In this document: piece after piece, positions 34,962 through 41,831 of the stretch
Numbering within the stretch: position 1 is the first letter of the stretch
Layout: the number at the start of each line of letters is the position of its first letter
IMG/VR virus record: IMGVR_UViG_3300027801_000019
Location: 1 to 64,000 of that record
Strand: one strand, 5' to 3'
Length of the DNA stretch: 64,000 bases
DNA from: a virus
Made by a program: the position numbers and the translations under genes
The notes under the pieces: generated by a model
The model's input: only the letters and a program-made list of their open reading frames with translations
Told to the model about the DNA's origin: nothing
Database searches by the model: none

Positions 34962-35033
34962 ATATTTTTCCTTCAAAAAACGCATTCGCCTGATGTGTTG
35001 GTTGTCATGTTGTTGTCAAAAAGTGACCTTATG

Positions 35034-35048
35034 GTGGGGGAATCCCAC
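35034..35048. terminator. hairpin downstream of cassette gene
   Basis: GTGGG...CCCAC lies just past the 3' end of the minus-strand gene ending at 35093. A similar hairpin in similar flanks (…CCCACCGGATT/CCCACCGATT…) lies past the next minus-strand gene at 35984-35999. Confidence 0.4.
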
Positions 35049-35092
35049 CGGATTGATATTGGAAGAACCTTTTCATATTACCACCTATTTAT

Positions 35093-35701
35093 TCAAAGAC
35101 TTGGTGGTGCGTTATATTCCCAATCGCATGACCTACAAAACACTAACAATCCGTCTTCGGAGTCGTCATAGTTAAAGTAATCTTCGCCAGCCGCACCATT
35201 GATAACTTCTTCACACATATTACAAAGAATGATTATGCTTTTTTTCCTTCCATCCTTTTCATTTTTATAGGTGTGTCCAACAAGTTTGTGTGATTTACAA
35301 CGGTGGTCGTAGTAGCCCGCTTCCCCAGTCACATATGAATGTTCTAATGTGTATTCGGAAATAACTTCATCACGATGAACCATTTCATTGCACACAAAGC
35401 ACTTCACAGTGATACCATGTCGCTTTTCAAAGTCGGCCTTCATTAGTGCTTTGCCCTTTTGTTGTCGGTCAAATACCTTGTATGCCCGTAGTAGTATTTG
35501 CATACGGACAATTTCTTGTTCGTAGTATTGCTTTAATACCACCATTGATACACCAATAGGTATTTTGCTTTCCAGCGCACTTATTAATTCGTCGTTTGTG
35601 GTTGGGTATGTTAGATTATTGCTAACACACACCAACTTCAGAAACGCCATTTCCTTTTCATTCAATTTTATATTCTTCAATTGTTTATTTTCGTTATTCA
35701 T
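35093..35701 (-). CDS. multi-zinc cassette protein
   Basis: 202 residues; ATG follows a good AAAGGAGGTAAAAAAC. N-terminal half is helical (LKNIKLNEKEMAFLKLVC...QKGKALMKADFEKRHG). The C-terminal half has CFVC, HRC-x2-H, CNMC and CRSC, enough for two zinc sites. Single-gene unit between elements 5 and 6. May be a DNA- or RNA-binding regulator; not recognised. Confidence 0.75.
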   Translation of the reverse strand: MNNENKQLKNIKLNEKEMAFLKLVCVSNNLTYPTTNDELISALESKIPIGVSMVVLKQYYEQEIVRMQILLRAYKVFDRQQKGKALMKADFEKRHGITVKCFVCNEMVHRDEVISEYTLEHSYVTGEAGYYDHRCKSHKLVGHTYKNEKDGRKKSIIILCNMCEEVINGAAGEDYFNYDDSEDGLLVFCRSCDWEYNAPPSL

Positions 35702-35776
35702 GTTTTTTACCTCCTTTTTAGTCGCATCGGGCTTTGTTATTGTCGCCCGCTACAACCACTGCTGGGGGTATGTGGG

Positions 35777-35792
35777 TATAAAGGTTTATATT
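35777..35792 (-). promoter_or_regulatory. TATA region (TATAAACCTTTATA)
   Basis: Minus-strand TATA-like sequence about 80 bases upstream of the 35093-35701 gene, in the same relative place as promoters of the other cassettes. Confidence 0.45.
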
Positions 35793-35862
35793 GGGCGTCT
35801 TAGTGGAGCTTTGGTGGTATTATATGAGGTGCGCCTCCGGCCTCAAGTTTTTAGGATAAGGT

Positions 35863-35893
35863 CTCGAAAAAAAACTATGACAAGTCGTGCAGT
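35863..35893 (+). repeat. bipartite element 6
   Basis: CTCGAAAAAAAAC (CG at 35865) and TCGTGCAGT (G at 35887), period 22. GCGCCTCCGGCCTCAAG and GGATAAGGT precede it. Confidence 0.85.
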
Positions 35894-35983
35894 ATATTTC
35901 ACTGTCAGAAACTCGAAAGACGGCGAATCCTTAGCATATGTAAAAAAGCGATAAAAAAGTTAAATCCAATAGGTGAACTTAAT

Positions 35984-35999
35984 GTGGGGAATATCCCAC
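35984..35999. terminator. hairpin downstream of cassette gene
   Basis: GTGGGG-AATAT-CCCAC past the 3' end of the 36041-36568 gene, related to the hairpin at 35034-35048. Confidence 0.4.
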
Positions 36000-36040
36000 C
36001 GATTCAAACATTATCTTAATAGTCATGGTATCACTTCAGT

Positions 36041-36568
36041 TCAATATGACCTATCGTGGGTTGGCGGGAAGTGTGTGTAGTCATTTGTAGTGACTAAATC
36101 CATACCATACCTAAAGTGTAATTCCGCCTCAACTGCATCTAATACACCATTACCAAACATACCCTTTAGAATGCCCGTTAAAACTTCAGGTATTCCGCCG
36201 CCGATGTGATGCGCTAATCCAACTTCGCAGATTAACTTTATTTCACAATCGGTTGTGTGGCGTGGGTCAAAGTTAACTTGTAGGTTGTGTGCCACTAATT
36301 GTAGCGTTACAACTTCCCTGTTTGACATAATCCACACTTCAGGTATTTGCGGGGTTAAACATTCCCGACATTTGTAGGCTTGCGGAGTAGGTTGTTCCGA
36401 TACATCTTCAGATTCCCCGTCACCACATAACTTACCGCAGTAGTCGCATTCACGACACCCGCAACCATGTATTTCACCAAATTGCCTTATGTGCCATTCG
36501 TAATGTTCCTTTGATAGAACATGACCGCAACCACATACAATTTCATTCGTTTTTTTATCTTCTTTCAT
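36041..36568 (-). CDS. cysteine-rich cassette protein
   Basis: 175 residues; GGAGGCAAAAATA precedes the ATG. The first 80 residues carry at least ten cysteines (CGCGHVLSKEHYEWH, CGCRECDYCGKLC, CRECLTP), implying two or three zinc sites. The C-terminal half is a soluble helical region (LICEVGLAHHIGGGIPEVLTGILKGMFGN). Not recognised. Confidence 0.72.
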   Translation of the reverse strand: MKEDKKTNEIVCGCGHVLSKEHYEWHIRQFGEIHGCGCRECDYCGKLCGDGESEDVSEQPTPQAYKCRECLTPQIPEVWIMSNREVVTLQLVAHNLQVNFDPRHTTDCEIKLICEVGLAHHIGGGIPEVLTGILKGMFGNGVLDAVEAELHFRYGMDLVTTNDYTHFPPTHDRSY

Positions 36569-36633
36569 TATTTTTGCCTCCTGTTTTTTTGGATGGCCGC
36601 CGTTGCGACCATGTTAGGCTGTGGGGGTAGTAG

Positions 36634-36643
36634 CATATATAAT
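36634..36643 (-). promoter_or_regulatory. TATA box (ATTATATATG)
   Basis: Strong minus-strand TATA-like sequence about 70 bases upstream of the 36041-36568 gene. Confidence 0.55.
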
Positions 36644-36721
36644 GTTCTATTAGGCAAGTATAGCGAGCTAAACGCACTTTATTCATCTTGCCGCCTCGTC
36701 GAGTTAGGCAAGTTTAAAGCC

Positions 36722-36752
36722 TACGAAAAAACTTCACAAATAATCGTGCAGT
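36722..36752 (+). repeat. bipartite element 7
   Basis: TACGAAAAAAC (CG at 36724) and TCGTGCAGT (G at 36746), period 22. Directly upstream is the hairpin CTTGCC-GCCTCGTCGAGTTA-GGCAAG. Confidence 0.85.
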
Positions 36753-36870
36753 TTATCCGCTTGTGTGACGACTGTTAAGTTTCATGCAATGCTACGCCTT
36801 ACAAAACATGAAGGCAGTTAGGGATGCCAGCCCGAGCTGATGGTGGGTGATACAAGTTACCATCAATTGA

Positions 36871-37185
36871 TTAAGCACCGTAGGATGCGCAGTCGCAACC
36901 ACATAATTCAGTCATATACAACCATTCAGGTGTAGCAATTTCAGAAGGGTCATGCCCACAAAGACAATGTGAGAATGAGCCATCTTTGTTGTAGGAAGTG
37001 ACGGTGTAATTACCAGCGGCCATTTTTGCATTGAGCTTTTTAATATCAGCCAAGACTTTTACAACACGAACACATGGTTTGCAGTAAGCAAGCATTGTGA
37101 AGGTTGGGTGGCCTACATAAGGTATATCCACCATTTCATCGGAAGGAAACCATTCGGAGCAGCCGCAGCACATATCAGGATTCAA
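36871..37185 (-). CDS. zinc-binding cassette protein
   Basis: 104 residues, coupled by a 4-base overlap to the preceding gene. Cysteines at CCGC, CKPC, CLCG and CGCDC suggest two zinc sites. The middle (VRVVKVLADIKKLNAKMAAGN) is helical. Function unknown. Confidence 0.7.
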   Translation of the reverse strand: MNPDMCCGCSEWFPSDEMVDIPYVGHPTFTMLAYCKPCVRVVKVLADIKKLNAKMAAGNYTVTSYNKDGSFSHCLCGHDPSEIATPEWLYMTELCGCDCASYGA

Positions 37186-37895
37186 GATAAATCAACCCCA
37201 TAATTAACAGGTTTTGGTGAGCAAAGGTCGCCGGTGGCAGAAAGACAAGGCCCTTCAGAATAATAACCACAGCGAAGACAAATTGGTTTAGCAAGATGTA
37301 TTTTGGTATAACAGTCTAAACAATATTTTGAGTCGTTATTACCGAGCATCATTGTCTTTTCCGAGAACCATTCATCGCAGTGAAAGCATTCATCCTTTGG
37401 TGAGCCCCATACATCGGCCATAAGAATCTTTGGTTCACACCAGATTCGGTGTGCGCCGCACAGGTGGATTTCATATTTTAAGACAGTTCTATGACTATCA
37501 GTTTGGGCAAAGAATGCGAAGTCCATAAGAATGCAGCCGCAGTCAAGTGTTTGTTGTTTGCCTAACTTTTGAAGATTGTATTTGGCGACAGTTGCAGCGT
37601 GGTCATCCCAGCATTCGGTGTCATCATGAGGGATGCAATCGTCATCATAATAGTCGGCGTAGCAAGGTGAGCAAAGGAGTTCATTGCCACCGTCGCACCC
37701 AGCCACATTGATGTATTGAGTAATTGGTCTATCGCAAGTATCGCAATTGCCGATTATGTTCCCCAAGTTGGTGGGGATTCGAGAATCAGAGGTCAATCGC
37801 AAGTCGGGCATCGGGGGTGTGTCGGGTCGTTCCGCCATAACAAGACATCGGGGGCATTGCATATATACCCTGCGTATGGCCGAAGTGGGGTGCAT
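37182..37895 (-). CDS. large zinc-rich cassette protein
   Basis: 237 residues with repeated knuckles: CPRC, CDTC, CSPC, CHFC-like (CFHC), CLDC and CLRC. The pattern CDTC...LLCSPCYADYY resembles treble-clef fingers and recurs as CFHCDEWF...YCLDCYTK. ATG 37895 lies 26-35 bases after a TATA-like CGTATATCCC, so the transcript may be leaderless. First gene of a two-gene unit. Confidence 0.72.
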   Translation of the reverse strand: MHPTSAIRRVYMQCPRCLVMAERPDTPPMPDLRLTSDSRIPTNLGNIIGNCDTCDRPITQYINVAGCDGGNELLCSPCYADYYDDDCIPHDDTECWDDHAATVAKYNLQKLGKQQTLDCGCILMDFAFFAQTDSHRTVLKYEIHLCGAHRIWCEPKILMADVWGSPKDECFHCDEWFSEKTMMLGNNDSKYCLDCYTKIHLAKPICLRCGYYSEGPCLSATGDLCSPKPVNYGVDLS

Positions 37896-37920
37896 CACGA
37901 TTGAGTTTTAGCGAGTTAAA

Positions 37921-37930
37921 GGGATATACG
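37921..37930 (-). promoter_or_regulatory. TATA box (CGTATATCCC)
   Basis: Minus-strand TATA-like sequence at the spacing expected for a leaderless start at ATG 37895 (or GTG 37898). Confidence 0.5.
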
Positions 37931-37984
37931 AGTGTGTATCACATTCCACCTCATCGGATGGTTGGGGGTGGGGGGAATAAATGT

Positions 37985-38015
37985 CTCGAAAACTATTTTT
38001 TAAATATCGCACAGT
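37985..38015 (+). repeat. bipartite element 8
   Basis: CTCGAAAAC (CG at 37987) and TCGCACAGT (G at 38009), period 22; the second box differs at two positions. AATGCAGTC follows at 38018. Confidence 0.7.
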
Positions 38016-38067
38016 TTAATGCAGTCTCTATCTTGGCCGCCGCCTCAAGTTTTTTATTTGAGTTGAG

Positions 38068-38098
38068 CTCGAAAAAAACTTAAGTAAAATCGTGCAGT
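38068..38098 (+). repeat. bipartite element 9
   Basis: CTCGAAAAAAAC (CG at 38070) and TCGTGCAGT (G at 38092), period 22. The hairpin-forming GCCGCCTCAAG...TTGAG lies just upstream, as in elements 4-7. Confidence 0.85.
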
Positions 38099-38166
38099 TA
38101 AGTAAAACGAAAATACGCCATTTAGCTCGTGCCTCGATGATGATGCACCGCACTTGCCTATACCGG

Positions 38167-38180
38167 CATCTATATATAGT
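38167..38180 (+). promoter_or_regulatory. TATA box for paralogue 3
   Basis: CATCTATATATAGTAG lies about 70 bases before ATG 38245 and about 70 bases after element 9. Predicted start is near 38200, leaving a leader with AAAGGAGG. Confidence 0.6.
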
Positions 38181-38244
38181 AGTGATGCGTAAGACTATCA
38201 TGGGCAAAGTGAAGACCAGCCCTACAAAAAGGAGGCAAAAAATA

Positions 38245-38745
38245 ATGAAACAAGATAAGAAAAATCCGAAAGCGGAGAAAGAAGCAAAGGAAGCACCACC
38301 AGCTGAAGCTGTTGCTGTAACTTACTTGCCACCCACCGAGAACCAGTGGAAGGTAATGAAGATGCGCAACCGAGATTACCTGGATGCTAACAAGAAGATG
38401 ATTGACGAAGAACTGGTGCTACAAGCAGCAGCTCTTGCAGTTGATGAGAAAAACCGAGGGATGGTAACATTCTCCCCTTATCAGGCGAGCCTTATGGTAA
38501 TCGCCCTCGAGGCGGCGTTGTTAGTCTTCACTTCAATGTGCTCAGAAGCAATTCGTGTAAAATCTGTCTTCATTAATTTGAAGGCGGATTTCGGACTGCA
38601 GATAGCTCGATTGAACGGACTCATTGATGGCACAGTTAAGGCAATGACACCTGCTGAGAAAATTGCGAACAAGGCCGCTCTCGAAGAGAAGATGGCTGAA
38701 AGCGCAAAGCTCCAAGCGGAAATATTAGCCTTGAGTCAAGTCTGA
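38245..38745 (+). CDS. helical protein (paralogue 3)
   Basis: 166 residues; ATG follows AAAGGAGGCAAAAAATA. A charged N-terminus (MKQDKKNPKAEKEAKEAPPAEA) precedes VMKMRNRDYLDANKKMIDEEL, a hydrophobic middle helix (ASLMVIALEAALLVFTSMC) and IARLNGLIDGTVKAMTPAEKIANKAALEEKMAESAKLQ. The MR-x2-DYL motif and C-terminal helix match paralogue 1. Codon use is more GC-rich than its neighbours. Its 3' end is also followed by hairpins and a T-run. Confidence 0.78.
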   Translation: MKQDKKNPKAEKEAKEAPPAEAVAVTYLPPTENQWKVMKMRNRDYLDANKKMIDEELVLQAAALAVDEKNRGMVTFSPYQASLMVIALEAALLVFTSMCSEAIRVKSVFINLKADFGLQIARLNGLIDGTVKAMTPAEKIANKAALEEKMAESAKLQAEILALSQV

Positions 38746-38773
38746 TTCTGGAAGCTCTTTCCATTCAAGTAAA

Positions 38774-38865
38774 CTTGTGAATGCGTTCACAAGCCGAGCA
38801 CAAAAGTAAGTCTCGTTTCGCTCCCCTTGAGGCTGAGGCCTTGAGGGGAGCTCCATTTTTTTTTT
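38774..38865 (+). terminator. hairpins and terminator after paralogue 3
   Basis: CTTGTGAA-TGCG-TTCACAAG (38774-38793) has the same TGCG loop as the stems at 32769 and 32808. A 13-bp stem CTCCCCTTGAGGC/GCCTTGAGGGGAG (38821-38850) follows, then ten T at 38856. A weak GAGTC/GATTC stem spans the stop codon. Confidence 0.75.
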
Positions 38866-38909
38866 GACTTATTTTTAATCAAGGCAGAAATGCTATAAAT
38901 CTCGAGACT

Positions 38910-38990
38910 CTCGAAAAATACTCGCTATTGCTTGGCAGAAGATTAAAATCTTGAGATATAACGAAAACACCGAAAATCAAATCGTGCTCA
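38910..38990 (+). repeat. degenerate bipartite elements 10 and 11
   Basis: CTCGAAAAAT (CG at 38912) with GGCAGAA at 38934, and CGAAAACAC at 38962 with TCGTGCTCA (G at 38984). Both keep the 22-base period but have a changed second box. Confidence 0.5.
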
Positions 38991-39335
38991 AAAAAAGCGG
39001 GTCGAGTGTGTTTCATAGTAGGAGTTTGTTTAACATCTCGCTATAAGGTATCGCCCCTCGCCTTCTCATATATTAAAATAGTAAGACAGTAAATCCATGC
39101 AGAAAATCTCCAGCCAATCAATACAAGACTACCATCTTATCCCCGAAGTTACACAAGGCAAAGAGCCGAAACTCCGCACCCGAGCGGTTAACTCATATAT
39201 GATGCACGAACCCCATAGGTTTATATAGTTTGACGATAATCTCATATTAGGTGGAACGACAGAAAACTTACAGTAATCGGTAGTATCTTGTCTCCCCAAA
39301 AAATAACTGAAGATGAAAAAACGGAAGGTGAAAAA
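38991..39335. promoter_or_regulatory. early leader region with TATA box
   Basis: No gene seen. TTTATATA at 39220-39227 is a strong plus-strand promoter; predicted transcription start near 39249 gives a leader of about 90 bases ahead of the first early gene. Confidence 0.6.
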
Positions 39336-39809
39336 ATGTATGATAACAAGGATTACTTCTCCCTCGAGGAGATAGAAAGAAATGGCAGAAGCTGTCGTTA
39401 TGAAGTTTGTGTGGCCGATGGAAGAATCGGTCTCCAAGTAGTAACATTCAGGACAGATTCATGCTATCAAGTTGAAATTGGTTTAGGTGTTAAGTCACCT
39501 CTATATACCGGAGGCACATGGGTCACAAAGACCAAGATTGCTTATTGGGATGGAGCTGGTGCGGATAGGCAACCTGAGGAAAAGGAACAAGTGCAAGACC
39601 ATCTAAATCAGGTATCTTGGCACATGGGCAGCGTCTGGAATGTTCGAGATGTTGAATCCTCAGTCTTTGACTTTATCTTATCTGATTACGGGTCAGTTTC
39701 TATTGGTATAGCTCAACTCAAAGCGGTTAGGCTTCAGATGATGATGGCAAAGCAACTTCAATTACAGCAAGCGTTCTTACAGGACTTTATCGCAGGTGAT
39801 GCAATATGA
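39336..39809 (+). CDS. first early protein, unknown
   Basis: 157 residues; ATG 39336 follows GGAAGGTG. Beta-rich first half (RSCRYEVCVADGRIGLQVVTFRTDSCYQVEIGLG) with KEQVQDHLNQVSWHMG and a C-terminal helix (IAQLKAVRLQMMMAKQLQLQQAFLQDF). No family recognised. As first gene of the early operon it may be highly expressed. Confidence 0.72.
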   Translation: MYDNKDYFSLEEIERNGRSCRYEVCVADGRIGLQVVTFRTDSCYQVEIGLGVKSPLYTGGTWVTKTKIAYWDGAGADRQPEEKEQVQDHLNQVSWHMGSVWNVRDVESSVFDFILSDYGSVSIGIAQLKAVRLQMMMAKQLQLQQAFLQDFIAGDAI

Positions 39810-39961
39810 GTAAGGCAATTAATCATTGTTGTATCAAGCTTAACAACATCACTTGTGTATATGAAAATCCTAAGGGAATGCGTGTATGCTCAGATTGCTA
39901 TATTCCAGGCAAATTATATTTGTCAGTCACTTACACCACTACACTGAGGTTTGATGTATGA
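39806..39961 (+). CDS. cysteine-bearing microprotein, 51 residues
   Basis: ATGA-coupled to the first early gene. HCC near the N-terminus and CSDC (MSKAINHCCIKLNNITCVYENPKGMRVCSDC) form a probable zinc knuckle pair. Function unknown. Confidence 0.62.
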   Translation: MSKAINHCCIKLNNITCVYENPKGMRVCSDCYIPGKLYLSVTYTTTLRFDV

Positions 39962-40083
39962 GTTTAGATAATGGATTCTTTACCTTCCCTCTATGCAAAG
40001 AATGCAAGGGAGTTGTTGGTTATGTGAACAAGCAAGGCAATTGTTCTCCATGCGCTGCAGACCTACTGAGGTGGAATGAATGA
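39958..40083 (+). CDS. zinc-ribbon microprotein, 41 residues
   Basis: Overlaps the previous stop by 4 bases. CKEC and CSPC knuckles 17 residues apart (LCKECKGVVGYVNKQGNCSPC) make a minimal zinc ribbon. Confidence 0.65.
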   Translation: MSLDNGFFTFPLCKECKGVVGYVNKQGNCSPCAADLLRWNE

Positions 40084-40262
40084 GTGGGATAGATATTATT
40101 CTTAAGGATAGACGGATTGCAGAAGACAGAATCAAGCGAGCCTTGAAGGTCTTAAGCTCATGGCCTACGGATGAAATGCAAGAAGAAGAAGGCTTCTGTT
40201 GGAGGAACTTTTTCTCAGGCATGGGATGTGCCGCCCGAGACATCTTGGAGGGAAATGAATGA
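40080..40262 (+). CDS. small helical early protein
   Basis: 60 residues, ATGA-coupled. Helical (RRIAEDRIKRALKVLSSW) with an aromatic Gly-rich C-terminus containing GFCWRNFFSGMGCAARDIL. No known family. Confidence 0.62.
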   Translation: MSGIDIILKDRRIAEDRIKRALKVLSSWPTDEMQEEEGFCWRNFFSGMGCAARDILEGNE

Positions 40263-40399
40263 CTTCCGATACATCAGCTGGCTTCATGTATTGCAGCTTC
40301 CCTAAGTGCGACAATAGAACTGACATGGGTCATAATCTTGTCTGTAATGAATGTGCTCTAAGATTGTTAGGGATAACAATTAGAGGTGATGAATCATGA
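40259..40399 (+). CDS. zinc-ribbon microprotein, 46 residues
   Basis: C-x5-C and CNEC (YCSFPKCDNRTDMGHNLVCNEC). ATGA-coupled at both ends. Confidence 0.65.
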   Translation: MTSDTSAGFMYCSFPKCDNRTDMGHNLVCNECALRLLGITIRGDES

Positions 40400-40674
40400 G
40401 TGAATTAGTTTATTGTAACTCATGTTGGAAACACATTGGCAAGCCCATCTTCGCATGGGGTCGCAGGTTTGAAGCTTGTGCTTGTGAAACACCAAGCCCT
40501 GATGAGCGAGACACAGATATGAAATATTCTGAAGTACTTGCAGATGTCTGCGAGAAAATCAAACAAACTCATGTGAAAGCAGTTAAGAATGAGAAATGGA
40601 CTGATGAAGCATTAAAAGAAATGCTTAAGATGCTTGACATTGAAGGAGATGATGAAGATGAAGAATTACTATAA
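40396..40674 (+). CDS. zinc-binding acidic early protein
   Basis: 92 residues. N-terminal CNSC and CAC (YCNSCWKHIGKPIFAWGRRFEACAC), then a charged helix and a poly-acidic end (GDDEDEELL). GAGGTGATGAATC precedes the ATG. Confidence 0.68.
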   Translation: MSELVYCNSCWKHIGKPIFAWGRRFEACACETPSPDERDTDMKYSEVLADVCEKIKQTHVKAVKNEKWTDEALKEMLKMLDIEGDDEDEELL

Positions 40675-41002
40675 AATAGAAGATGAAGTGGCCTACCGGC
40701 TTAAGGAGAAAACTGATTGCGCCCACTGTCGAGAAAAGTTTTTCGAGCCAGATGGAGAATATGTAACATCTCAAGGAGTATTGTGTGAGTTACATTGGCT
40801 CAGATTGCTTGTCAAAAATGCTCAAGACAATACCCGCATACAAGATGAGTTAGGTGCAAAAGTTAAGAGGGATATTAATCTCGAGTGTTCTCTTTGTGTT
40901 GGAGAGTCTAATGACAAGGGAGAATACATTACCTCTCGAGGTATAATGTGCAAGTATCACTGGAACAAGGAGTTTACAGGAAGGTGTGTTGCTAATGAGT
41001 GA
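40658..41002 (+). CDS. duplicated zinc-finger early protein
   Basis: 114 residues; GGAG lies 9 bases before ATG 40658. Two copies of one module: CAHCREKFFEPDGEYVTSQGVLCELHW and CSLCVGESNDKGEYITSRGIMCKYHW. Each gives C-x2-C...C-x2-H, so this is an internal duplication of a zinc finger. Confidence 0.75.
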   Translation: MKNYYKIEDEVAYRLKEKTDCAHCREKFFEPDGEYVTSQGVLCELHWLRLLVKNAQDNTRIQDELGAKVKRDINLECSLCVGESNDKGEYITSRGIMCKYHWNKEFTGRCVANE

Positions 41003-41312
41003 GCAACACTCATTTATTGGGATGCCAGCATCTCGAACTGCTCGTAACGATATACCTTATCTGTTTAAGAATCAAGGAAGATTAGTTATAACAACTGAAT
41101 CATATCGCTTCTCTTGTTGTCCTATTTTGAAGCCCATTGTCTGGGTTGCCGGAAGAAACTGTGATATTCGAGGCGAACTTCATATTTGGAAGTGCAGCGG
41201 TTGTGAGGAGCTTTTCTCTATTCAACATTCGCCTGCTTGCACACAAGGGCTTTGCAGATGCTTGCTTGACAAAACCAAGTATAAAGTGGTAGAGTCAAAA
41301 TACATGAGGTGA
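40995..41312 (+). CDS. zinc-binding early protein
   Basis: 105 residues. CC, CSGC and CTQGLCRC motifs; aromatic and basic residues in the first half (YRFSCCPILKPIVWVAGRNCD). Overlaps the preceding gene. Function unknown. Confidence 0.65.
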   Translation: MSEQHSFIGMPASRTARNDIPYLFKNQGRLVITTESYRFSCCPILKPIVWVAGRNCDIRGELHIWKCSGCEELFSIQHSPACTQGLCRCLLDKTKYKVVESKYMR

Positions 41313-41317
41313 TTATG

Positions 41318-41521
41318 ATGTGTGAAAATGAAGATAATCCTTGGAGAAACATTAGATTTATTAAGGAAGATTTAGCGTTGCTAACTGAACATAAAAATCC
41401 AAGAATAGCTTATACCGCAGGAGTTTTATTACACCAGCGCAACTTAGAAGAAGAAGCGAAGGGAAAGCATGATGAATGGTTTAAAGATTTAGAGGATGAG
41501 TATGTGGAGAAGGTGGGCTGA
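41318..41521 (+). CDS. small charged early protein
   Basis: About 68 residues after GAGGTGATTATG. Helical (LALLTEHKNPRIAYTAGVLLHQRNLEEEAKGKHDEWFKDLEDEYVEK). ATG 41315 is also possible. Confidence 0.62.
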   Translation: MCENEDNPWRNIRFIKEDLALLTEHKNPRIAYTAGVLLHQRNLEEEAKGKHDEWFKDLEDEYVEKVG

Positions 41522-41522
41522 T

Positions 41523-41831
41523 ATGAAGACAAGAAAAGAACCTATGTATGAGCGTGATTGCATCACCTCAAGAACTTGCCTTCGTAATACCAGTGCAAGA
41601 CCAGGTCTTTATCCTGAGAGCAGACAGCCAAAGGAAAGACTTAAGTTATATAGGGTTGACTCACATTGTAAATCTGCTCATGCACCTGAAGAAATTGTGC
41701 AAGACTGCTGCATCTTATATGGCGTAGCCGAAGATGGAGCTCGCTTTATATGGAGTCATGTCTTCCAATACTGGAGAGAAGCACAAGTAAAAAAATATGA
41801 AGAAGAAAATGGAGATGAGAAAAATGAGTGA
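41523..41831 (+). CDS. cysteine-containing early protein
   Basis: 102 residues; AAGGTG precedes ATG 41523. Basic N-terminus (MKTRKEPMYERDCITSRTCLRNTSARPG), then CCILYGVAEDGARFIWSHVFQYWREAQ. No family recognised. Confidence 0.62.
   Translation: MKTRKEPMYERDCITSRTCLRNTSARPGLYPESRQPKERLKLYRVDSHCKSAHAPEEIVQDCCILYGVAEDGARFIWSHVFQYWREAQVKKYEEENGDEKNE

Noticed and set aside
32925-38990. CRISPR array
   Set aside because: The boxes are 60 to more than 1000 bases apart, with genes and promoters between them; there are no regular spacers and no cas genes.
32925-38990. True integron
   Set aside because: No tyrosine recombinase in the window and no R''-L'' type attC pattern; only the layout resembles a cassette array.
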